From Hyphomicrobiales bacterium (GTDB lineage Bacteria > Pseudomonadota > Alphaproteobacteria > Rhizobiales > Rhizobiaceae): 64,000 nucleotides of DNA. The notes under the pieces were generated by a model. That model saw nothing but the letters and a program-made list of their open reading frames with translations, did no database searches and was not told the DNA's origin. Below, piece after piece: positions 20,263 to 29,325 of the stretch. A program made the position numbers and the translations under genes. Where the stretch lies: positions 46,442 to 110,441 of the forward strand of contig UBMP01000012.1 of the NCBI GenBank assembly GCA_900466575.1. The letters run 5' to 3'. Position 1 is the first letter of the stretch. Every line of letters starts with the position of its first letter.

Positions 20263-20289
20263 AGCCGGGACCCTCTCCGGATCCCGGCT
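20263..20289 (-). terminator. Hairpin downstream of the FAD-protein gene
   Basis: The perfect stem AGCCGGGA / TCCCGGCT with an 11-base loop lies about 34 bases past the stop of the FAD protein on the minus strand. It is followed there by TCCATTGTTTTC. It is a reasonable, though not classic, factor-independent terminator separating this operon from the msuE operon. Confidence 0.55.
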
Positions 20290-20322
20290 TCAATGAACGA
20301 TCACGATTTTTGCATTGCGGAT

Positions 20323-21678
20323 TTATGGGAGGCGGGCCACGGAATTGCGTGTGACGTCGCGGCGTCCTGAGGTAATCCGCTCAGCAATCTGACGCGCCTG
20401 TTCGCGGATGTCCGGCACCGCAATCGATTCCCAGAATGTGCCGAGTGTCACCGGACCGATGCCGAAGATGCGCGAGGACGCATCCCCGTTTGCGTTGACG
20501 AGGGCACAGTTGCGATCGAATTCCAGGCCGAGACCCAGCTTTTCCAGCCGTGCCGCGCCGCTTTCCACCAGAGCGCCGACGAGGCCCTTAAGCTCCTGAT
20601 CCGTGCGGCGGCGCACGCCCCGGCAGTCATAGATGATGTCCGCCTTGAACGGGCCCGGCTCGTACCAACCGGGGCGCATGACATTGGCAAACAGCCGGTC
20701 GCCCCGCCGCTCTGCGGAGAGGAAGCGGCCCTTGACGATTTCGAGCTGGCCGCTTTCCAGCGCTGCGGCGATGCGCGTCGCCTGGGCCGGCGGCATACGG
20801 TGGCGATGCACGTCCCAGAAGGCAGCGGCATGTCGGAGGAAGCGCTGACGCGACTCCGTCGGAAGGTTCTTCCAGACCGTCTGGATATGCGGACGCATGC
20901 CGTCCATGACGTCGCGCCAGTCGCCACCATTCTTGACATGCGTGCGCACAAGATCGGTGAGCCACCGGCTGAGATAATGAATGCTGGCGCCGAGCGGGAT
21001 GTCAGCTGTGGAGAGCTGCAGCGGGCGATGCAGCGCGTGACGCTGCGACACGAGCCCCCGCCGCGACACGGCGACAATCTTGCCCTTGTGTCCATTGTCG
21101 AGCAGGGACAGGACCGTATCGACCATGGTCAGGCCCGTGCCGATGACCAGCACGCGCGCGTCCCTGTTTTCCGGAAGCGGATCGGTCCACGGGTTGGACA
21201 GAAGTCCTTCGCTTTCGGGTTTCAGACCGAAGCCAGTCGCCACGATCGCAAAGTGGGCAGGCAGAGACGATCCGTCGGCCAGCGTTACCTCGACGCCGTT
21301 CTCCAGTTCGCGCATGCCGACACAGGCCTGTCTGATGATGCGAAGCTTGCCGACCGGCGCGGTCTCGCGAAGTGCTGCCTCCAGATATTCGCCATAAATG
21401 CTGCGCGGTACGAAGGGACCGTTGCGGGTGAGTTCGGGATAATGAACCGCCAGCCAGCGATCGAAATGATCGGGCGAGCCGGAGAATGCGCTGAGCTGTG
21501 CCGAGCGCACGTTAAAGAGATGCGAGGGGTTTGTCGTCAAATAGGCCAGGCCCTTGCCGATCTCGTCGCTCGCCTCGACCAGTGTGACGCGCAGTGCGCC
21601 ATCGCCCAGCCGGAAGAGATTGGCAGCCATGATGGCCCCGCTGGCTCCGCCGCCTGCGATTACGATGTGATGCGTCAT
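20323..21678 (-). CDS. FAD/NAD(P)-binding protein of the YdhS-like family
   Basis: This 451-residue protein opens with a dinucleotide-binding fold (IVIAGGGASGAIMAANL). A second nucleotide motif VLVIGTGLTMVDTVLSLL follows near residue 175, with an ATG-type motif IVATGFGLKP between them. The layout matches the poorly characterised FAD-NAD(P)-binding proteins such as E. coli YdhS. It lies 40 bases downstream of an Rrf2 regulator gene in the same direction, and between sulfur genes. A redox role in sulfur or cysteine metabolism is inferred from context only. GGGAGGCGG supports ATG 21678. Confidence 0.8.
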   Translation of the reverse strand: MTHHIVIAGGGASGAIMAANLFRLGDGALRVTLVEASDEIGKGLAYLTTNPSHLFNVRSAQLSAFSGSPDHFDRWLAVHYPELTRNGPFVPRSIYGEYLEAALRETAPVGKLRIIRQACVGMRELENGVEVTLADGSSLPAHFAIVATGFGLKPESEGLLSNPWTDPLPENRDARVLVIGTGLTMVDTVLSLLDNGHKGKIVAVSRRGLVSQRHALHRPLQLSTADIPLGASIHYLSRWLTDLVRTHVKNGGDWRDVMDGMRPHIQTVWKNLPTESRQRFLRHAAAFWDVHRHRMPPAQATRIAAALESGQLEIVKGRFLSAERRGDRLFANVMRPGWYEPGPFKADIIYDCRGVRRRTDQELKGLVGALVESGAARLEKLGLGLEFDRNCALVNANGDASSRIFGIGPVTLGTFWESIAVPDIREQARQIAERITSGRRDVTRNSVARLP

Positions 21679-21718
21679 TTCCGCCTCCCGGGTTGGAGCG
21701 GAAACCGCATGGCCCCGC

Positions 21719-22177
21719 TCAGGATATTTCCAGAAACTCGTCTTGTTCGAGGCGCGCCGCCTCCACCATGGACCGCATGTCGGCCAGGGACTTCGTGTCG
21801 AGCACGGAAGCTATCGCCTCCCGGACCTCCAGCATCGACAGACGCACGGCGCATGTCGCTTCGTCGGTACAATCGCTGCAGCGTTGATAGGCCGTACGGC
21901 TGGCGCAGCTGATCGGCGCCAGCGGCCCATCGAGAACCCGCAACGCATGGCCGACCATGATGTCTTCCGGACGATGTGCCAGACGATAGCCGCCGCTGCG
22001 GCCCTTGCGCGTCTCGACAAAGCCGCCATTGCGCAAATCGGCGAGGATCGCGTCGAGAAATTTCTTCGACATGCCGTAGGTCTCGGCGATCTCCACCGAC
22101 TGGGCGACCGTTCCTTCCGGGATGCCCGACAGATAGTGAAGCGCCTTCAAACCATATTTGCCCTTCATGGTGAGCAT
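21719..22177 (-). CDS. Rrf2-family transcriptional regulator, four-cysteine type
   Basis: This 152-residue protein has the Rrf2 winged helix (MLTMKGKYGLKALHYLS; wing RKGRSGGYRLAHRPEDI). The C-terminal region holds four cysteines, C91, C100, C103 and C109, close to where IscR, NsrR and RirA bind an Fe-S cluster. Dimerisation is expected through the long C-terminal helix. Related regulators control cysteine and sulfur genes (CymR) or iron genes (RirA). The surrounding operon content and the shared operator argue for sulfur or cysteine control. The gene is preceded by a 48-residue membrane peptide gene and an operator. Confidence 0.87.
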   Translation of the reverse strand: MLTMKGKYGLKALHYLSGIPEGTVAQSVEIAETYGMSKKFLDAILADLRNGGFVETRKGRSGGYRLAHRPEDIMVGHALRVLDGPLAPISCASRTAYQRCSDCTDEATCAVRLSMLEVREAIASVLDTKSLADMRSMVEAARLEQDEFLEIS

Positions 22178-22360
22178 CGGTCTGCAAATCCTTGTCGCGA
22201 CAGGTTTCGCGGCGCGCCGGAGGCGCCATTCCGCGGCCCGTCATCACTCTCGTCTCGAACTCGTGCATCGCAGGTCTCCGCCGATTTTCTCGGCTGCCTG
22301 ACGATATTGCGGTTTGCGGAGCGGATACCGATCCTTCGGTGCCGCCCGGCTTCACAACCC

Positions 22361-22507
22361 TTAGAAAAACGCACCGGGCTTCAGAACTAGAACCGCAACC
22401 ACGCCATAGGCAGCCAGGAATGCCATCCAGCCCAAGACCCGCCTAGCGGCCGGTCCGCTGAAATTCTGACTCATCTTGATATGCGAATTCGTCCAATGTC
22501 TGGTCAT
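22361..22507 (-). CDS. 48-residue single-pass membrane peptide
   Basis: This short frame runs from ATG 22507 to TAA. It has a strong ribosome site (AGGGAG, about 8-9 bases upstream). The product has a polar, basic N-terminus (MTRHWTNSHIKMSQNFSG) and then one clear transmembrane helix rich in Ala, Leu, Val and Gly (about residues 23-42), ending LKPGAFF. It sits between a GTCTA-N9-TAGAC operator and the Rrf2 gene, so it should be the first gene of that transcript. I do not recognise the family. The gap of about 180 bases to the Rrf2 gene holds nothing else obvious. Confidence 0.6.
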   Translation of the reverse strand: MTRHWTNSHIKMSQNFSGPAARRVLGWMAFLAAYGVVAVLVLKPGAFF

Positions 22508-22552
22508 TAAGGCATCTCCCTTTCAGGGTGGAGCTGCTTCTAACACAGGATA

Positions 22553-22571
22553 GTCTATTACGTTTGTAGAC
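22553..22571. promoter_or_regulatory. GTCTA-N9-TAGAC operator, copy 2 (Rrf2 operon)
   Basis: The arms are perfect and extend to AGTCTA / TAGACT, with a 9-base spacer (TTACGTTTG). The site lies 46 bases upstream of the small peptide start. It implies autoregulation of the peptide-Rrf2-FAD protein unit. Confidence 0.74.
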
Positions 22572-22639
22572 TTTGTAAATTCTCTTTCGACCCCCTTTAA
22601 GAGAAAATTTATCTTCTTTAAGGCGAAAGAGGGGAGAGT

Positions 22640-23104
22640 TCAGCGGTTGAGCGTGTCCACCGGATACGCCGTCGTGCTCTTGATACGCTCCATCGCGAAA
22701 TGCGACGTGACATTCTTCAGCGCCACGGCCTCCGTCAGGCGACGATAAAACGCGTCAAAGGACGCCATGTCGGCGACTGCGACTTTCAGCATGTAATCGA
22801 TCTCGCCTGCCATGCGGTGAATTTCCATCACTTCCGGCATCGCACCGATGGTGTCTGAGAAATTGTTACGCCAAGCGGGGCTATGGTCCGCTGCCTCTAT
22901 TGCGACGAAGACCGTTAGTCCAAGCCCGACCGCCTCCGGGGAGACCAGCGCGACACGGCGCAGGATGACGCCGCTCTGCTCCAGTTTCTGGATGCGCTTC
23001 CAGCACGGCGTCTGCGACAGGGCCACTTGCTCGGCGATCTGCGCAACGGAAAGCGTCGCGTCATTTTGAAGGGCGGCTACGATCTTGCGGTCGATCAGGT
23101 CCAT
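22640..23104 (-). CDS. decR: Lrp/AsnC-family regulator, DecR-like
   Basis: This 154-residue protein has an N-terminal helix-turn-helix (LIDRKIVAALQNDATLSVAQIAEQVALSQTPCWKRIQKLEQ, residues 3-44) and a C-terminal RAM ligand domain. Phrases such as TTPCWKR-type recognition helix, GLGLTVFVAIEA, MPEVMEIHRMAGEIDYMLKV and HFAMERIKSTTAYP closely resemble E. coli DecR (YbaO), the activator of cysteine detoxification. The frame is open 83 codons further upstream, but ATG 23104 begins the family-typical MDLIDRK. A third copy of the shared operator lies 63 bases upstream. Cysteine sensing is inferred. Confidence 0.85.
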   Translation of the reverse strand: MDLIDRKIVAALQNDATLSVAQIAEQVALSQTPCWKRIQKLEQSGVILRRVALVSPEAVGLGLTVFVAIEAADHSPAWRNNFSDTIGAMPEVMEIHRMAGEIDYMLKVAVADMASFDAFYRRLTEAVALKNVTSHFAMERIKSTTAYPVDTLNR

Positions 23105-23166
23105 GTCTCGTTGCCCGGCTGCTTTGGTTTCGGTGCAGGCCACATCAACCGGGATGATATATATTA

Positions 23167-23185
23167 GTCTATAAATTAAGTAGAT
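23167..23185. promoter_or_regulatory. GTCTA-N9-TAGAT operator, copy 3 (DecR-like gene)
   Basis: Left arm TTAGTCTA and right arm TAGATAA share 9 base spacing (TAAATTAAG) with the other two copies, with one mismatch in the dyad. The site is in an AT-rich promoter zone upstream of the Lrp-family regulator gene. Confidence 0.65.
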
Positions 23186-23279
23186 AATTTTTGTTTTGTA
23201 TGCGACGTTTCGCGAAATTTCCATCTCGCTTTTTCGGCCCTGAAGACATTTCAGCCGGCCTTGGGTTCGCACATCGGTG

Positions 23280-23810
23280 TCACCCGCCGTACCACATGCG
23301 CCACAGAAGGCCGTCGCGACGGATGAAGTGGTGCGAGAGCGCGGCAATGACATGAGTGAGCACCAGCGCGATCAGCAGTTTTGCCAAGGCGCCATGCAGA
23401 AAGCGTGGCGGGTAGAGTTCGAAATTCGGCAGCACCGCGCCCGGGCGACCGAGGATGGCGGGCGCGGCGCCGCTGTCGAGAACGATGCCAACCCCGGTCA
23501 CGAGAAGGCCGAGGACAATAAGGTAAAGGGTGTAGTGAATGGCGCTCGCCAGCCTGGCTTCCCAGACCTTGGTTCCGGCCACATGCTCCGGCCGGCGATC
23601 GATCATGAACCACCACGCCAGTCGCAGCAGCGTTAGAACCAGAACGGCGATGGCGACCGGTATGTGGAACCTGAGGATAGCGGCCTTGGCGGCCGGATCC
23701 ACGCTTTGAGCCGCCCGGAAGCCGGAAATCAGCAGGACGGGGATGAGAATGGCTGTCAGCCAGTGGAGGGTGATGGCGACGGCGCCGTAGCGGTCAGACT
23801 TGCTTTTCAT
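23280..23810 (-). CDS. cybB: Cytochrome b561
   Basis: This 176-residue membrane protein has four transmembrane helices and the conserved histidines for two hemes b. They include the His of ITLHWLTA in helix 1, ILRFHIPVA in helix 2, IHYTLYLIV in helix 3 and LTHVIAALSHHFI in helix 4. It moves electrons from quinol across the inner membrane, perhaps to periplasmic acceptors or superoxide. Its start overlaps the MarR gene by 17 bases, so translation is probably coupled and expression follows MarR control. Confidence 0.88.
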   Translation of the reverse strand: MKSKSDRYGAVAITLHWLTAILIPVLLISGFRAAQSVDPAAKAAILRFHIPVAIAVLVLTLLRLAWWFMIDRRPEHVAGTKVWEARLASAIHYTLYLIVLGLLVTGVGIVLDSGAAPAILGRPGAVLPNFELYPPRFLHGALAKLLIALVLTHVIAALSHHFIRRDGLLWRMWYGG

Positions 23811-24267
23811 CGTCGAGGGGTCCTTCGAGTTTGACCTTCAGCGCCAAAAGCACGCGGCGAGCCGTCTTGAGGTCATCGACGGCGATCCCTTCGCCCAGCG
23901 CTTCGGTCAGGGGAGCATAGATCTCATAAGCTTCGTCATAGATCTGACGGCCCTTGGCGGTCAGGATGACAAGATGGGCTCGGGCATGGTGCGGGTTTGG
24001 CGCGAAGGCGACGACCCCCTCCCGTTCCAGATCATTGACGATACGCTGGACATTCTGCCGGCTGGCGCCCAGATCCCGCGCCAGCCAGGCCACGGGTTGC
24101 GGTCGTTCCGCAAAGACGATCGCGCCGAGAATCTGCCAACGCGCACTCGTCAGCCCCAGGGGAGCGACGAGTCGGTCTCCCCAGGTCAATGTCAGGTTGT
24201 TCACACGGAACAGGGTGAGCACGAGGTCCGTCAGGACCGCGGATTTGGTATCTGCTTCGTTTCTCAT
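23794..24267 (-). CDS. MarR-family transcriptional regulator
   Basis: This 157-residue protein has the MarR winged helix: LTSARWQILGAIVFAERPQPVAWLARDLGASRQNVQRIVNDLE covers helices 2-4, followed by the wing (GVVAFAPNPHHARAHLVILTAKG). No redox cysteine is present. It is the first gene of a two-gene unit with cytochrome b561. A perfect 20-bp palindrome lies 17 bases upstream of its start, which points to autorepression. Confidence 0.87.
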   Translation of the reverse strand: MRNEADTKSAVLTDLVLTLFRVNNLTLTWGDRLVAPLGLTSARWQILGAIVFAERPQPVAWLARDLGASRQNVQRIVNDLEREGVVAFAPNPHHARAHLVILTAKGRQIYDEAYEIYAPLTEALGEGIAVDDLKTARRVLLALKVKLEGPLDDEKQV

Positions 24268-24283
24268 GGTTCTATAATGTCAT

Positions 24284-24303
24284 ATTGACATCATGATGTC
24301 AAT
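24284..24303. promoter_or_regulatory. 20-bp perfect palindrome, MarR operator
   Basis: ATTGACATCATGATGTCAAT is a perfect palindrome just upstream of the MarR start codon. A second overlapping dyad (ATGTCA-TAT-TGACAT) begins a few bases closer to the gene, so two dimers might bind side by side. Location and size match MarR-type operators. Confidence 0.75.
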
Positions 24304-24634
24304 TAAATCGCGGGCGTCTTCGTTCCGGTAAATCAAATCCGTTTCGAAGAGAGGGCCGGCGTTCATCTTCCTCGGCGCCTGAGCGGACCGAACGGCAGGC
24401 GGAGCACGCCCGCTCTGGAATGCGGTGGGAGAAGGAAGCGTTGCAGCCGGCTGTTCTTGTGAAAACAGAAAATAAATGGCTAAAGACGCAACGTACTGCC
24501 GTTAACAATTCGTTAATAGGTTTAAAAGGTAAGCATACCTGTATTGAACAGGGAAAAACACGCAAGCTACAGACAAGCGATCGATAATATTGTCAGAGTG
24601 CAAAGTGACGATGATGTCATCAAAGGAATGAGCA
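24304..24634. other. Non-coding gap with candidate promoter region
   Basis: These 331 bases separate the MarR promoter from a small plus-strand peptide gene. I see no supported gene; an 88-codon minus-strand frame here has no ribosome site and poor composition. The only clear signal is a CtrA-type box at 24502-24516. The right part is more AT-rich and probably contains the promoter of the peptide gene. Confidence 0.5.
24502..24516. promoter_or_regulatory. CtrA-like box TTAA-N7-TTAA
   Basis: TTAACAATTCGTTAA matches the alphaproteobacterial CtrA consensus TTAA-N7-TTAA exactly. It lies 119 bases upstream of the 37-residue membrane peptide gene. A cell-cycle-controlled promoter is possible. One match of this kind can also occur by chance in AT-rich spacer. 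Confidence 0.45.
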
Positions 24635-24748
24635 ATGATTGTTCTTGGAATGAGCGCGACGCTGATCGCCACCTCCACGCTGGCGGCGTTTTTCCTTCTC
24701 TTCACTCTGGATACCGCCAGAAAGGCGCCGGTAGACCCCGTGTTCTGA
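24635..24748 (+). CDS. 37-residue single-pass membrane peptide
   Basis: This short frame runs from ATG 24635 to TGA, with AAAGGA about 8 bases upstream. The product has a hydrophobic helix across about residues 3-24 (MIVLGMSATLIATSTLAAFF and onward) and then a short polar tail TARKAPVDPVF. It resembles other tiny inner-membrane proteins but I do not recognise a family. It stands alone between the MarR unit and the YbaK-like gene. A CtrA-type box lies upstream. Confidence 0.5.
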   Translation: MIVLGMSATLIATSTLAAFFLLFTLDTARKAPVDPVF

Positions 24749-24884
24749 TCGACCTTTCGAGCGCACGCCCCAGTCAGTGGCCGGTCCGGCGATGACCGAA
24801 GCGCATGGCCGCAGGCATTGACTTCATGGTCATCACTTGGAAAGACTGCCGGCCGACACAATCGGCCAGGCAAGATCGCATTCC

Positions 24885-25343
24885 ATGAGCATCCAGTCCG
24901 TCAAAGACTTTTTTGCAGACCACGCACCCGACATTTCCGTCATCGAGCTTGAGACAAGCACCGCAACGGTGGCGCTTGCTGCCGAAGGCCACGGCGTCGA
25001 GCCCGGCCAGATCGCCAAGACGCTGGCCTTTCGCACCGATGCAGGCGTGATCCTCATTGTGGCCCGCGGCGACGCCCGGATCGACAACAAGAAGTTCAAG
25101 GCGATTTTCGGCGGCAAGCCGCGTATGCTGGCGCTCGAGGAGGTGGAAGCCGAAACATCGCATCCTGTCGGCGGCGTCTGCCCCTTCGGTCTTCCGCATC
25201 CGATGCCGGTCTATTGCGACATCTCCTTGAAGACCTATGAAGAAGTCGTTCCGGCAGCCGGCGCAATCAACGCAGCTGTCAGGATTTCGCCACAGCGGAT
25301 GGCGGAACTGGCATCTGCCGAATGGATCGATGTCTGCCAGTAA
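24885..25343 (+). CDS. YbaK/EbsC-family aminoacyl-tRNA deacylase
   Basis: This 152-residue protein has the YbaK/ProX editing fold, which hydrolyses mischarged aminoacyl-tRNA (commonly Cys-tRNA-Pro or Ala-tRNA-Pro) in trans. The conserved lysine is in IAKTLAFRTDAGVILIVARGDARIDNKKFK, and the GGVCPFGLPHPMPVYCD segment contains the family GxxxPFG loop. ATG 24885 is preferred over the upstream in-frame ATG because it starts the conserved domain. It is a single-gene unit. The precise amino acid edited is not deducible. Confidence 0.88.
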   Translation: MSIQSVKDFFADHAPDISVIELETSTATVALAAEGHGVEPGQIAKTLAFRTDAGVILIVARGDARIDNKKFKAIFGGKPRMLALEEVEAETSHPVGGVCPFGLPHPMPVYCDISLKTYEEVVPAAGAINAAVRISPQRMAELASAEWIDVCQ

Positions 25344-25470
25344 CGGGTAGAGAGAATGAGCGGCTGTCTTGCGAGTTTGCGGTGAAAGCCGCATCACCTG
25401 AACTGCCCTATTTTTGATTCAGGCAATCCGCACGCAAAACCGCCGCTGACGCACGTCGGCCGGACACGCT

Positions 25471-26193
25471 CTAGAAGCCCGAGCCTCCGAAGGCTTCGCT
25501 CCGCAGCGTTCCATAGAGGATGCTGATATCGAGCAGCAACGAATAGTTATCGACATAATAGAGGTCGGCAGCAGCGCGCGCACGCGACTTGCTGGCGAGA
25601 ATGGTCGGCCCGCGCAGACCCCGCATCTGGGCGAGGCCCGTAATGCCGGGTCGCACGCGATGACGCTTGTGATAATCCGGCACAAGTTCCTCGTAGAGCA
25701 TCCCGGCCGCCTTCATGCCGATGGCATGCGGTCGCGGGCCGACGAGCGACATATCGCCCTTCAGCACGTTGAGAAGCTGCGGAAGCTCATCCAGATTGGT
25801 CTTGCGCAGGACGGCACCCAGCGGCGTGATCCGGTGATCGCCAGCCCGCGTCTGGTCGACGCCGGTGTGATCCGAAAGATCGGCATACATCGTTCGGAAC
25901 TTGTAGACTCTGATCTTCTGGCAGTCCTTGCCCCAGCGCAACTGTGAGAACAGGGCCGGACCTCTGCTGGTCAGGCGAATGGCCAGAGCGATCAGTACCA
26001 GTAATGGCAGCAGCACGATCAGCGCGGAAGCGGAAATCGCGATGTCCATGCCGCGCTTGATCGCAAACTGAACAGGCTTCTCGTCGACGCGCCGCACCGC
26101 TTGGCGTCCGAACCCGACGCCAACAACAGCATTTGAACTCTCTACTAACTCTGCTGTCTCGTGACGAACGAAATCCAGGTCGTTGACCGCCAT
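25471..26193 (-). CDS. ExoY-like undecaprenyl-phosphate sugar phosphotransferase
   Basis: This 240-residue protein begins a surface polysaccharide by moving a sugar phosphate from a nucleotide sugar to undecaprenyl phosphate. One membrane helix lies near residues 50-70 ([20 protein letters not shown]). The catalytic domain has [30 protein letters not shown] and [13 protein letters not shown], all diagnostic of the family. The start is ATG 26193; the frame could begin at a TTG 27 bases upstream. No other polysaccharide gene is nearby, so it is an isolated ExoY homologue. The 127 bases after it hold no gene. Confidence 0.88.
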   Translation of the reverse strand: MAVNDLDFVRHETAELVESSNAVVGVGFGRQAVRRVDEKPVQFAIKRGMDIAISASALIVLLPLLVLIALAIRLTSRGPALFSQLRWGKDCQKIRVYKFRTMYADLSDHTGVDQTRAGDHRITPLGAVLRKTNLDELPQLLNVLKGDMSLVGPRPHAIGMKAAGMLYEELVPDYHKRHRVRPGITGLAQMRGLRGPTILASKSRARAAADLYYVDNYSLLLDISILYGTLRSEAFGGSGF

Positions 26194-26829
26194 CTGAAAA
26201 TCCCAGCCTGAAATGCCCAACGAATAATCATTTATCCCCGCGGAACGTACATGAGGACAGCTTCACCATACCGGAGAAGACTTCCTGCTGACAACTATTT
26301 TTACACTTCGTTAACCTTGTTCTTAAATTTTTCGTTAACGTCCAGATTTGTGTCGATATCTATTTCAATCGCGGCGAAAATGAATCGGCAACATTTCATT
26401 GTGCGGTGCGATATTCTTTGCTCTTTGATAAATATATGACGCCTAATTTTGGAGAAGTGACGCGGAATCTTACGTAAAGGCACCGATAACCTGCATTTCG
26501 CTTTCTCTGAAAATTCGCGTAATGCTAAAATCTGTTTGCGGACCCCTTCGTCCAAAGTGACCGATACATTCAGCGGGACTAATTATTTCTCCGCTGTTCT
26601 ACAGCCGAACTCGCCTGCGCGAGGTTGCAAACGTGCTATGCGTGCTGCGCGGGGCGCGATTTTCGACCCGAAAACGGCGAAAATTGCTCCAAATCAGCAC
26701 ATTAGAGGACAGCTCGGCGAAAATCGTCCCAAAAAAAATCGGAGGGCCGCATGCGATCGGGCCGCCCCGAGATCGACGGTGCGTGCGCGTGCAAGTTCAC
26801 GGAATACGAAAAAGGCGGGAAACCCCGCC
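26194..26829. other. 636-base AT-rich non-coding region between exoY-like gene and lepA
   Basis: No supported gene lies here; the long plus-strand frame that crosses it is antisense to lepA. Near the exoY-like gene, TTAA occurs three times at exact 12-base steps (26311, 26323, 26335), and TTCGTTAAC is repeated at 26307-26315 and 26331-26339. The right end holds the lepA terminator. An upstream regulatory region for the exoY-like gene, or an unrecognised small RNA, are both possible. Confidence 0.45.
26806..26829 (-). terminator. Factor-independent terminator of lepA
   Basis: Immediately after the lepA stop on the minus strand is a GGCGGG / CCCGCC stem with a GTTT loop, followed by TTTTTC. 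This is a classic intrinsic terminator. Confidence 0.85.
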
Positions 26830-28656
<1,827 letters not shown>

Positions 28657-28737
28657 GGTCCGGGCATATAGCAGCGGCTCAAGCCCCGGAAAAGCGGAAT
28701 TATAAGGGTTTGCGTGGTTAATGACCGCGAGGCACGT

Positions 28738-29142
28738 TCAATTTTCGTCCACTGTGCGCCGGAAGGGCAGAATGGAGCGGATACGCCCATCGCGCAACCA
28801 CAGCCCGCCCCACATGAAGGCGGCGAGATAGAAGCTGAAGAGGATATGCGAGAAGAGCGGACTTTCCGCCCGCACCTGCGTGGCAATCGCACCGCCGAAA
28901 AGGCCTGTCATGATGATCGCGCCGAGCAGACTGGTCGCGGGGATGACATAGAAAACGGTGCCGGCCAGCTCGATAAGCCCGATCATCAGCGCATAGCCAT
29001 GCGGCCAGCCGAGCGCCGCCAGGGTTTCCTCAGCGACTGCCATGCCGAGCAGCTTCGGCGCAACCGACGCGCCCAACATGAAGAGTACAAAGAGGGCGCT
29101 CAAGACGCGCCCGGTCCAGATCATCCAAGGTTTGTCTTGCAC
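28738..29142 (-). CDS. DoxX-like membrane protein
   Basis: This 134-residue protein has four transmembrane helices (around residues 12-30, 48-70, 73-93 and 98-118) typical of the DoxX/DUF-type small membrane proteins. The glycine-rich ALGWPHGYALMIGLIELAG and VIPATSLLGAIIMTGLFGGAIATQVR are family phrases. A GTG start at 29142 is chosen because GGGAGGGG lies seven bases upstream; ATG 29124 is the alternative. It is divergent from the DGPF/sigma factor pair, with a 12-bp palindrome in the shared region. Function in quinone-linked or detoxification redox is speculative. Confidence 0.78.
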   Translation of the reverse strand: MQDKPWMIWTGRVLSALFVLFMLGASVAPKLLGMAVAEETLAALGWPHGYALMIGLIELAGTVFYVIPATSLLGAIIMTGLFGGAIATQVRAESPLFSHILFSFYLAAFMWGGLWLRDGRIRSILPFRRTVDEN

Positions 29143-29164
29143 GCGAAGCCCCTCCCGCCCTTTA

Positions 29165-29176
29165 GTTGATATCAAC
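29165..29176. promoter_or_regulatory. 12-bp palindrome upstream of the doxX-like gene
   Basis: GTTGATATCAAC is a perfect palindrome 22 bases from the GTG start of the DoxX-like gene and within the promoter zone shared with the divergent DGPF gene. It has the appearance of a MarR-type operator. No such regulator is adjacent. Confidence 0.5.
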
Positions 29177-29325
29177 GGTAATATGAGCCACTGCGCTTGG
29201 GCAAGTCCCAGACAAATGATTGCATTTTTTTCACCGGTGATGTCGATTCCCGATCGGGTGGCGCGTCTCTTTGTCGACGGCGCCGATGGGTGGGGCCGAA
29301 GCGAGCCCAAGGAGGGGCGGAATTC

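Noticed and set aside
24299-24565. 88-codon minus-strand frame in the MarR upstream region
   Set aside because: It overlaps the MarR palindrome, lacks a ribosome site and has an implausible composition.
26311-26338. CtrA boxes upstream of the exoY-like gene
   Set aside because: The TTAA units are spaced by eight bases, not the seven required by the consensus.
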